Source: Saturnia japonica (lineage: Eukaryota; Arthropoda; Insecta; Lepidoptera; Saturniidae). Taken from it: 64,000 bases of DNA. Made by a program: the position numbers and the translations under genes. Position 1 is the first letter of the stretch. Each line of letters opens with the position of its first letter. The stretch lies in NCBI GenBank assembly GCA_033032175.1, contig CM065331.1, positions 10,664,370-10,728,369 of the forward strand. The letters are read 5' to 3'. Shown in pieces: positions 13,372-23,201 of the stretch. Under the pieces are notes generated by a model. The model saw nothing but the letters and a program-made list of their open reading frames with translations. It was not told the origin of the DNA and searched no databases.

Positions 13372-14515
13372 CTAGCTGTGCCCCACAGTTTCACCCGTGT
13401 TAATTTTATCCAACAAACACCGCGCCACCAACGATCCCATGTAGTCTATCATAATTGTTCTTCCCGCAAGTACAAATTATTTTAATTTTTCATTATCTTC
13501 TAAAAGACGTGTTCAAATAGCATACTCTAAAGAGCAAAATTTAACTTCATAAAATTGTCTTTAAGATGAAGTAACTTTTTTTGTAAGGATTAATATGCCA
13601 TGTCTAAAAATAAAACTTATAAATCACTTTTTAATTTTCAACAAATCTTTGTCACACAATACGTTATTGTGGCTTATGTATAAGAGATAGGAATATGCTA
13701 TGGCCGACTTTTATTTAGATATACTAAGGACCAATATCATTGTAGAACATTGTATTTCCGTATCATTAACGATTACGCCAGCGCACGCGGTTAAAGCAGT
13801 TAGGGTGAGACTTGACTTCCGACTTACGTAAGAAAAATCAATATTTATAACTATCTGAGAATTGTAACCTAATCTTAAATAGCCTCGACGTGAGTCTAAA
13901 TATAACATACAAAAAAATATTCAAATCTGACTGATAGTTGCAGAGATTAGCTTGTTTAAACAAACAAACAAAAAAAATCCGCTTCATTATACCATTTCAA
14001 TTTCTTTATTTTCTCGATGACATCTCCTGTGAAAACTTGAACGAGCGTCTTTTTTACATTATGTATGCTTTATTTTATAAAAATATGACGTTTACACACG
14101 TACAAGGTTCTACCAGAGTCGGAGAAACTGATAGGGATGGAGCTATATCGATAAACGTAACACGATGACAGACCCGATATTTTTTTTTACAAAATGTAAG
14201 AAACTAAACTACTGCCGGATACTTTTGTACAAATTTATTAACTAATATTATTTTTCATTACAAGATGTTACACGTATTAATTCTTGTAAAGTTTTCGTAG
14301 CTGTTTTAAAATAAGTAGGTATAGGTAGGTACTCGACAATGAAATGAAATAATCATCAGGTAATCTTTATTTATTTATTTTAATCAAAATCTGATGAATC
14401 GTCACTGTCGTAAATATATGCGTTCGATATCATTACTTATTTGGTCACAACACTACAACTATCAAATTAGAACTGTCATCGAGAAAATAAAGAAATGGAA
14501 ATAGTATAAGTATAG
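13372..14515 (-). mobile_element. Helitron-like family H2, copy a, split by a nested insertion
   Basis: Minus-strand 3' end: CACGGGTGAAAC-like hairpin (here CACGGGTGAAACTGTG), then GGGCACAGCTAG followed by T at 13371. The body matches 26012-26621 in reverse. Its 5' terminal bases, TCTATACTTAT, are found at 14505-14515, separated from the body by a 516-bp inverted-repeat element at 13989-14504. Non-coding. Confidence 0.75.
13989..14504. mobile_element. Inverted-repeat element nested in H2 copy a
   Basis: Ends ACCATTTCAATTTCTTTATT and its near-reverse complement at 14474-14505 (32 bp, two mismatches). It interrupts H2 copy a; the uninterrupted sequence is seen at 26012-26040. Inside is an open stretch to 14168 without recognisable domains. 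Superfamily not identified. Confidence 0.55.
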
Positions 14516-14568
14516 ATTACACAGTAACTTAGGGTTGCCACACGTCCAGTGGGAATAGTCCCGCTTCA

Positions 14569-14700
14569 TCATCATCATCATTTCAGCCGCAGGACGTCCA
14601 CTGCTGAACATAGATCTCCAAAGCGGCCGATCTTGTGCGGCCTGCACCCAACGGCTCCCAGAGACCTTCATTATGTCGTCTTTCCATCTAGTGGGAGGCC
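14569..14700 (-). pseudogene. RTE-like LINE 3' end, minus copy
   Basis: Minus strand reads WKDDI, then VSGSRWVQAAQDRPLWRSM, the well-known C-terminus of lepidopteran RTE-like ORFs, followed by an (ATG)n tail (CAT repeats at 14570-14582). Only the last 40 or so codons are present. Confidence 0.75.
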
Positions 14701-14765
14701 ATGTTAGTTAAAAGTGTTGTTCATAGATGGTGCTTTAAATATATTTTCATTTGCATCAATAGAAT

Positions 14766-14955
14766 ATGGCATTTCTAATGAAGACGCAGCGTGGGCGCCG
14801 CTGGAAAACCCACCACAGGGTGACCGATGACCTGGAAAGAGTTGCGGGAACTCGTTCGATGCAAACAGCGCAGGGCAACGTTCAATGTGGCGATTATTGG
14901 GGAAGACCTATGTCCAACAAAGAACGTCTTTCCACTGAGATGATGATGATGATGA
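14766..14955 (+). pseudogene. RTE-like LINE 3' end, plus copy
   Basis: Reads RRWKTHHRVTDDLERVAGTR and MQTAQ, a decayed RTE-like C-terminus, then an (ATG)n tail at 14938-14955. It points away from the minus copy at 14569-14700. The same sequence recurs in reverse at 25635-25870. Confidence 0.75.
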
Positions 14956-15185
14956 TGTTGATTCCTAATGAAAAACGTAACGAAGAGCTTGGATTATTAA
15001 ACTGTCTACAAACCCCGTCTCTATATCGGAGAATATAAGCTTTACAATGATGTTTTAGTTATTACTTTTGATGAAGAATTATAACTGAGATATGGCGTTG
15101 CCTGGAAAAACCCTTTGAAAGATAATATTTATGAAATTTTTGCAACAAACAATTTTATAATTGAAAAAAAATTATATATATTTAA

Positions 15186-15457
15186 CTAGCTGTGCCCCAC
15201 GGTTTCAACCGTGTTAATTTTATACGTCAAAAATCGCCAACGCACCCGTATAGGCAATTTTTTATACTTTGTGTAAAATTATCGACACTTTTATGAGGAA
15301 TAAATTTTTTTTTTTAAATTATAATATAACCTGTGTTACTCGCTGATACTGTAGCTTTATATTGGTGAAAGAATTTTTAAAATCGTTCCAGTCGTTTTTG
15401 AGTGTATCCATTGCAAACAAAAAATCAAATCTTTCCTCTTTATAATATTGGTATGGA
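15186..15457 (-). mobile_element. Helitron-like family H3, copy a
   Basis: Minus-strand TCCATACCAATATTATAAAG start, body with CTCAAAAACGACTGGAACG-like text, and a 3' end nearly identical to H2: CACGGTTGAAACCGTGGGGC then ACAGCTAG|T. 272 bp, non-coding; shares only the 3' end with H2. Confidence 0.7.
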
Positions 15458-15504
15458 TGTATTAGCAGTTTATGGTCAAAAACTCTCACTGTGATGATGA
15501 GGCC

Positions 15505-15762
15505 CAAGATATCCCACGCTAAGGCTAGTGAGAGAATTGGCTCTCAAATGCAGCTGCCAGAATACACCTATAAGTGCTTGACAACAGATTTTCAACTTGA
15601 GGGTGGTAGCAAGCCAGGCGGGCATTAGAAAATACCCTACCACCATGCTATTACTTCATCACCATTTTTTCCTTCACCGGGCGCTTAGGCTTATTGCGAG
15701 GATTCGAAATTATGTATATCGTGACGGTGTCCGTACACACTGCCACTGAATCACCAGTGCAT
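15505..15762 (-). mobile_element. tRNA-derived SINE, family S1, minus copy
   Basis: Minus strand: A-box-like GGTGATTCAGTGGCAG (15741-15758), B-box-like TTTCGAATCCTCGC (about 15697-15710), then GGTGGTAGGGTATTTTCTAA and GAGAGCCAATTCTCTCACTA. Confidence 0.7.
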
Positions 15763-17293
15763 ATATGAAAGGTGAAAGTAAAATTAAAGTCAAAAGTTTA
15801 AAGTTAAGTGTACCTAGGTAGGTGACGTCACAATGTTTCTCTTCACTTTGATGTACAATGGTATTTTTCAATATCTATGGTTTGGTTCCATTACTGAACC
15901 AAATGTTCCGATCAGCCGTTCAACATTTATGGGAAGCCTATCCTAATTATAAGGCTGATTGGGGCAGTGGTTAGAATACTTCACACGAGTCCCGAAGTAG
16001 ATCCCGGCCGATGCTAAATATGGTAAAAAAATTGTATGGAAATCGTATCAGCGACAGCTACAGTATTGTTACTAACCACTTGTACGTAGCACAATCTTGA
16101 CTAGGAACTGTTAATAAGTATATATATAAATCTCAAACCAGCAACAACTCTGTCTAGACTCGTAATGTATGATGTATTGTTACTCGTGTCCAATACAGTC
16201 ACACCACCGCGTCACCCAGTTCCGACAATGTACATCGCAGTAAAACTAACTGGGTTACACTAAAATAACTCGTTCCAGGAAGTATATTATGAAATGGGTT
16301 TCTCCAAACAGTCTATAATCGTTCTTTTAAAAATTTGTTTTCTATCGAATTATTTAGACAAACGAGATGATAACAAATCTAGAAAACATAGTAAATACTT
16401 TGAAATAAAAAGTAAAGATATGAAAATTCTAGTTGGTTTTTTATTTGTTAAAAATTGTCCTGTTTTCTTATGTGCCTGGAATCCAAGACTATAATTATAA
16501 TGATGCGTTGTCCAAGTCCGGTATAACTAAGCGATCGGAGCTTACATTGACAATACTCTAGACATAAGACTGTTTCTTGGCTTCGAGTACATTTTATAAG
16601 TTTGAAACCCGAAATATGACATTTTACTAAAATCGAGCGCATTCAACAACGATTCTTACATTATCTGCAGTACACAGATTAAAATTTTGCAAATTATCAT
16701 GAATGCTTTAGAACATTTTCTTCCATTATATGACCGTATGTGAATAATAATGTAACCCTTCTTGTGGAACTGAACTGAACTTGCGAGTAGTCCACATCAG
16801 CTCTACCTGTACTACGTGCTATCGGTCAACACTAATTATCTAATTAATAGCTATTTTTTAGAGCGTCTAGGCAATTTATCATTTTTCACAAAAGCTTCGA
16901 ATTAACACTGCGCTCTCTCACCTAAACATAAAACCACATCTTAGTTTTTTTCTGGAACTCTCTATTCTTTGAATTTCTTTTGTTTTAATATTCAACCGAT
17001 CCAACTTCTTCGTAAAAGTATTGCGTTCCGTTTGTAAAATTTGTTTAACTTATAATCCTATTGTTTTAGCTATAATATTTCCTTGATTAAGTAATAATAT
17101 AAAATATTATAATAAATACATTGGCTTTATCGACGAACCATTGTTTGTTCCGAACAAGGTTTACAATACCTACTAACTGTCAAAGCACACATTAATACTT
17201 AGTCCCATAAATATAGCGATAAGGTTTTATTTGTAGACGCATATGAGTAATATATATAATAATACGTGAAGCAAAAGCTTTCGGTACCATTTT
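15763..17293. other. No gene seen; possible tRNA-like scrap
   Basis: At 15955-16020 GGGGCAGTGGTTAGAATAC and GTAGATCCCGG vaguely recall a SINE head. The rest is AT-rich filler. Confidence 0.35.
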
Positions 17294-17395
17294 AAGCGTA
17301 TTGCGTGCACGGAAGACTGTGAGATTTGGCATGGTTAAAGTTTATATGGAGGAGTGCAGAAAGCTAAAATTAATCTATAATATCTGTTACTAATA
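17294..17395 (+). repeat. Dispersed repeat X, copy A, left part
   Basis: Begins TTAAGCGTATTG and matches 37061-37170. It is interrupted at the TA of 17394-17395 by the pogo-like element and resumes at 19016. Confidence 0.8.
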
Positions 17396-17670
17396 CAGTG
17401 TAAACTCTTTATAACGTTATCCTTTATAACGATAAACTCCCTATAACGTTGATGTGAGCCCAACTTGGTTGGTTTGCGTTAAAACCCACATATTGAAACA
17501 CTTTATAGCGATACGCCATTCTCTATTACGAAGAAATGTGTTCATGTTTTTAGACAGTAAATATTTATTATCGGTATTATTGTTTATGTTATGTTATCAG
17601 GTAACAAAAGACTTTGAAGCTCCGAAACATACGAGGTCGGTCTAGCTTTTGTTATCCTTAATTGCCTTGA

Positions 17671-18477
17671 ACCTACCAGCTAATTCAAAATGATATTGAT
17701 GCAGTAGTCAAATGGTCGCATGATAATGGAATCGTTTTAAACTCCGAAAAAAATAAACTTTTGGTTATCCGCTCACCTCATACACAACTTTTTATCTCAC
17801 CTCTAGACTTGTTTGCACACGAATACTCGTGTATACATAACAATAAAATAAGCTGTAAATATAAACCTATAGAAAATGTAAATTCAGTTACTTACCTCGG
17901 TGTTGAAATAGATAATAGCTTCTCGTGGTCTCAACATATAGATTATATTTGTGCTAAATTAAGAATATTACTTGGTAAATTCTATCACCTAAGTTTCAGA
18001 GTTCCTATTAATATTTTAAGATGTCTTTATTTCACACTAGTCGAGTCAGTGATAGGTTATGGTCTTGACAGTTATGGATTAACATTTAAAACATATTTGG
18101 ATAAATTGGAAACTTTGCAAATAAGATTTTTAAAGCTAATGGTAACAAAAAAGACTAAAGCCAGTTGTAAGGGTGATTATAGAAAACTATTTAAAATATG
18201 TGGTGTCTTGCCTGTCAGCCTAAAACATAAATATCTTTTGCTTATTAACCAGCATACCGGGCAGGACCATGACTTATCACTGATAACAAATAGTCATAAT
18301 ACCCGGTCGATGTCTGCCGGTAGGTATATTGTGCCGAGAGTAGGTAACTACTACGGCGATAGAACACTTAATAAGCGCGTACCCTACTTGCTAAATAGCC
18401 TGCCGGCGGATATCCGGAAGGAATTAGATTTTAATAGATTTAAAAAGAAAATTAAAAAATATTTATTAGGTTTATAA
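17671..18477 (+). pseudogene. CR1-like LINE, C-terminal end of reverse transcriptase ORF
   Basis: Open for 269 codons without an internal stop. Contains DAVVKWSHDNGIVLNSEKN, VTYLGVEIDNSFSWSQHID, and a tail with NKRVPYLLNSLPADIRKE, the typical end of CR1- or Daphne-like ORF2 proteins. The polymerase core is missing (5' truncation near 17665). The element ends in a short AATAAATA microsatellite at 18598-18624, as CR1-type LINEs do, not in a long A tail. It is inserted inside the pogo-like element. Confidence 0.8.
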
Positions 18478-18725
18478 TGTAATACTTGGCATAACATATT
18501 TATTACTTACGCGAATCGTCCACAGTCAAACCGCTATACCGGTTTTGTGGGAAACTAGCTTTAAGTTTAAATGTAATACATTATTGTGCAATTTCTCAAA
18601 TAAATAATAAATAAATAAATAAACGTGCAGTATGACGTACTGTTTTCTCGGAAGTGATGGTCTTCGACCAAGCATACTGGGACCTATCGTATTATCAATC
18701 GTAAACCTACTTTGAAACTGTTAAC

Positions 18726-18770
18726 ATGGCCAGTAAACGGAAAGCGATTAGTGTTGACGAAAAAGTTTGA
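18726..18770 (+). pseudogene. Pogo-like transposase N-terminus relic
   Basis: ATG opens MASKRKAISVDEKV and then a stop. Shifting by one base continues LIEEDMNRI, which together match the CENP-B/pogo helix-turn-helix opening (KRK..S..EKV..I.E). Everything after that is gone. A DNA-binding fragment only. Confidence 0.6.
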
Positions 18771-19015
18771 TAGAAGAAGATATGAATAGAATCCATAAAA
18801 TAATACAAAACAAGTACTGGTATAGCAAAAAACGTTAGACAGAATTATCAGACTATATGTGTAAACAATAATTTATAAGCATTTATTATCTAAGACATAC
18901 ATATTAAAAATTCTTGTTAATTTGGTTGTTTTTTTGTTCACTCCATATAACGATAACTCTCTATAACGATAAAAAATGCTCAGTCTCTTGAGTTTCGTTA
19001 TAAAGATTTACACTG

Positions 19016-19190
19016 TATATTAAATTAAATAAATTAATACTGCGAATCCTATCCCGACCAGTGCCATTGAATTTAGACCCTCCAAACTATTGACATTGTC
19101 ACTCAACGAAAAGGGACAGCAAGTGGTGCAGATAATATTCATTGTTTATGAATACTATAAATGTCAAAAAGAAAATAGTCTATAATCAAA
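19016..19190 (+). repeat. Dispersed repeat X, copy A, right part
   Basis: Continues copy A after the pogo-like insertion: AATTAATACTGCGAATCC and ACCAGTGCCATTGAA match the corresponding bases after 37170 in the uninterrupted copy. Confidence 0.8.
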
Positions 19191-20542
19191 AAGTCGCTGG
19201 CCATATTTCGAGCTTAAGGCGATCGCTAGTTCATATAACTGTGCAACTGTATAGTGTTCAAAACTATTGTACTTGAGTGCGGACAGCGCGTCGAAAAACG
19301 AATGTTTTACCTAACTAGGGAAACAAGTGTTATTTATGTTTTTCGAACATATAGAATATCGTAAGTGTGCGAGTTTAATGCAGAGCTAAGAAATTCGATA
19401 ATGCTGTGAACTAATTACAATTATTTCGATCGATAAATTTCAACGTTGTTTTAACATTTACATCTTGGTTAACATCATGAAAAATCTAATCATTTATTTT
19501 AAAATTTTACACAGAGAAATCAAACTGAGAAAATAAATCTCTGTTTAATCATCATCAGATCAATTTTTGCAAATTCCCGCTTGTTGATGTATAAAAAATA
19601 GATTTTTTTGTAAGAGAAAGTAATGGATTTGAATCAGTCATTATTAAAAATAACACGGGTCCACAACTTGTGCATTAAATCGATCGATCAGTAATTGTAC
19701 GATAACTGTCAATGACACATGAGGCGAGGCGTGTGGTGGGCGGGGGCAGACGCTCCCGCTCTTCACCTTAGTAACCGACTGCATTCAACTCGCGCGCTTT
19801 GTATATTACTTAATATGTATGTACGGCATTATGAAGTGTCGTTAGATTCTTATTAATAGTGGGAGTGACATAGGGTATATAATATCTAAGTACTACTTGT
19901 GGGAATCAAATTAAAAGTAATAATAGAAATATATAATTTTGTATTGTCATTGCAGTCGGGTTTTTTGTTCCTTTTTAATAATTTAGCTTGTTAACATATA
20001 AATTTCGGTGATGATAATCATGTGATGAAGTTAGAGTAAAACGGTTTAAGACTCGTCAAGAATACCTTTTCCGTATAAAAATACAGTCAATTTTCGAGAA
20101 CACATAAGAAATGAAAAGGTAAACGCATGTTGATATTTAGATATTTTTACCGAACTGGGGAAAATAGTCACGAAGTAACAAACAAATATCTTAATTTCAG
20201 ACCCAGTTAGAATAACAAAAAAACAAAACAAGCAGAACTTAACGCAACAAGAAAAGCTTACTACTTATAATGAAAATGTCAACGCCGCAATCAAGAAAGA
20301 AAAACAACGTATACTTAACACAATAATAATAAACAAAATTTTTTTTTACAAAAAAGAAAACAACTTTAATGACTTTGAGGAGTTCCCTAGTATATCTTCG
20401 GCGCCGAATATGGGACCACCCATGAGGCATCCCCTTGCCGACGAAAAGAGAATCATCTAAATAGGTTGATAAACAAAGAAGATAGGTCTGAATATCCATT
20501 AAAAATATACAACATTCGAATTGAGAACATCATTTTTGAACC

Positions 20543-20745
20543 GACTACGAAAAAGGAGAGTTACGTTTTTTGAGCGTATGTATGTAGGGTACGTCTATTT
20601 TTTTGGCACTCTCTGTAGCTTACACGGCATGATGGATTTTAGCATACGAGGTGTCGTTAGATTCGTCTTAATAATGGTAGTTAAATAGACTATAAAATAT
20701 TTAAGTACGACGTCTGGGAATCAAATAAAAAACAAGAATAGAAAA
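20543..20745 (+). repeat. Dispersed repeat Z, copies
   Basis: GAGTTACGTTTTTTGAGCGT, GATGGATTTTAGCATACGAG, TTTAAGTACGACGTCTGGGA. A second partial copy sits 0.7 kb upstream at 19800-19930 (GTACTACTTGTGGGAATCAA). Confidence 0.5.
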
Positions 20746-22531
20746 AAAAAAATCTCAAGTATTATTAATTGTTGCTGTCGAGCTTTGTTTTAATAATTTA
20801 GCTTTTTTGAAGTCAGTTATAAAAATATCGTGTCATGCGCATTACCGCCAAACACTTCGAATATCTAATAGTTACTTTTTTTTATCAACAACAAAGCTTT
20901 AGAGCCACGGATTAGCTATAAAAATATTTTTGTTGTTGTGTTTTTACAGTGTTTATGTATACAATACTAAAATTATATGTTACTCCTGGAATCTGGATCG
21001 ATGATGTCTTTTGGATAGTTTCACATTTTCGTACATAATTTTTAATAATATCAGCGTATAATATAGACAACAGATTCATGAGTAAACTATACAGACATAC
21101 TTATGTGTCCTCGTTCCGATTAAAAGCCATCCAAAAACAACACAATTCTTATAAAATTCTATTTAAAATTTCTGATGTCATACTGTAGGCGCCGAATGCA
21201 AGGCCACAAAACTTAACACAGTATTCTGATTTATACTAATTAAATGTTTCGTTTATGAGAGGGTGAGGCCCTGTGAGGTCACGTACGGCTTCCTCCCTCG
21301 GCAAATCATTATATAAATAGAAGTTATTGGGAAATATCTCAATGTATCTCTAATACTTTATGTCAACAAAAGTTGTTAACGATCATTTAACGTCAATAGC
21401 CTACTGATGTACTTGTGCGAAGTTATTTCATAATCTATAATTTAATTAAGGTCACGAATAACGGAAATTTGGTTGAAATTAGGTTACGGTAAGCTCACGA
21501 TCGATATATTTTTAAAAAATTCTGTAAGCTCCAGTGACAAGATGGCGGGAATACTGCACGACCGAATTGAGAAGCACACGAACAAAACGACGTTGAACGT
21601 TAATGGCGCAATCTAAATTCTGCCAGGTTGTACCTCTGATCGCAGATGTCTGGATTCTCAGATAGTAGGATTTTCCTGTACTGTCTACAACTTTATAAGA
21701 CAAGCGATTGAGAGATAACACTATTATGGAGCTTTACTCACCGTTATTGCCAATTTTAGCCTTTAGAACATCACAAAACACTTATTTTTTTACACAAGCA
21801 CTCACACGCCCATACAGAATGTAACAACATCACGAGTACAACTGCGCCATCTGATGATTACGTTTGGTATTCCAGTTAACACCTGCAGCTATATTCACTC
21901 CGGTAGTAAATTTTTTAACAAACGTTTATAATACTAACTTTTCAATTAAAACAATAGTTATTCAAAAACGAAAACAGTGTTCTACATTTATATTATTAAG
22001 ACAATAAACGACGTCCGTAGACCGTAAACGCAAATAATGTATATAAATTCATTACGTGATATTGATTTTTTTTTCTCAGCTGATTCACAAACTATGTATG
22101 ACTGATCATGGTATGACTCACGATTATTTCTGTATTTTAAGAAACCAAGACTAAACTGTATGCTTAATGAACGCTATAAACAAGCCATAGATGATGCTAT
22201 AGCCGCAAATGGTTTCTTATCGTGTCATTTTTGCGTGATGCGACGATGAGACGTGGGTTTTGCTTTAATTATGGTTACGAATGATTTTTTTAATTTCATT
22301 CACACATATGTATACGGTATACATGGCATACAGGAATAGTTAATGATGGTTGTTAAATGTTAATTAACTAAATACGTAGATTATGATATGCAAGAAGGAG
22401 AGTTAGCAAACGACAACTAAATGCAAGAGTTTTAACTTAATAAAAGTTGTTTTATTTTTAGATGCATTACCCGAGGTCTATTTTGGCAATATTCAATTTA
22501 GTTAATTGCCTGACATTCTCTTATTCAAGTA
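20746..22531. other. No gene; weak promoter or first-exon signals at 21540-21900
   Basis: On the minus strand GGCAATAACG|gtgagtaaag at 21731-21751 is a near-perfect splice donor. CAAGATGGCGGG at 21539 on the plus strand fits a YY1/Pho-type site. No open frame of note connects them, so at most a non-coding first exon. Confidence 0.25.
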
Positions 22532-23201
22532 CTAGCTGGTATCCGCGACTTCGTCTGCGTATTATTGGATATACGCAGATAGATCTCGGAACACGACTAA
22601 CCAAAGAAAATCATGGATGGGCTTGTCACTATGTGTATGGTGGACGCGATTCCTATCACCCCGCTATGTTACTGTATAAATATGCACCGGCTGATTTCGG
22701 AACACGACAAACCAAAAGAAAATCATACATGGGCTTATCACTGTTTGTATGGTATTGTCATTTTATGCCAATATGAATCCAACACATTAACCGTCCCAAT
22801 AAAACTTACAACATTACTAACAACAAACATACAAACTTTCCATATATTATATTTGTAGGGGAACACTGGTTAAACTATGACTTTTACCGGGACAAATAGT
22901 ACACTATGTGTTATTTCAGGTTATATAATTTCTGTGTGCTAAATTTCATTCAAATCCATTCAGCCGTTTTCGCGTGGTTGAGTAACAAACATACAAACTT
23001 TTCATTTATTATATTTGTAGGGTAACACTGGTAAAACTATAACTTTTACAGGGATAAAAAGTGCCCTATGTGTTATTCCTGGTCATAGACTGTTTGTCTG
23101 CCAAATGTCATTGAAATCTGTTAAGCCGTTCTTGCGTGATTGAGTAACAAACATTCAAACATCTAAACAGACACACTTTCACATTTATTATATTAGTAGG
23201 A
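22532..23201 (-). mobile_element. Helitron-like family H4, with internal duplications
   Basis: Minus strand: A|TCCTACTAATATAATAAATG start at 23201 and CGCGGATACCAGCTAG|T end at 22532. Inside are two tandem pairs: about 22815-22985 versus 22986-23150, and GGAACACGAC(T/A)AACCAAA at 22590 versus 22700. Open frames across it carry no domain. Confidence 0.7.

Larger units (their letters stand above)
17396..19015. mobile_element. Pogo/Tigger-like DNA element, internally deleted, with a LINE inside
   Basis: Terminal inverted repeats CAGTGTAAACTCTTTATAAC (17396 on) and CGTTATAAAGATTTACACTG (18996-19015) are flanked by TA on both sides (17394-17395, 19016-19017). CAGTG ends with TA duplication are typical of pogo/Tigger elements. 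Subterminal copies of CTATAACG lie near both ends. A transposase start remains at 18726. Removing the LINE insert (about 17650-18625) leaves about 0.65 kb, far too short for a full transposase, so it is a non-autonomous relic. Confidence 0.8.

Noticed and set aside
22462..22858. 104- and 81-codon plus-strand frames
   Set aside because: They run through the duplicated non-coding body of Helitron-like H4.
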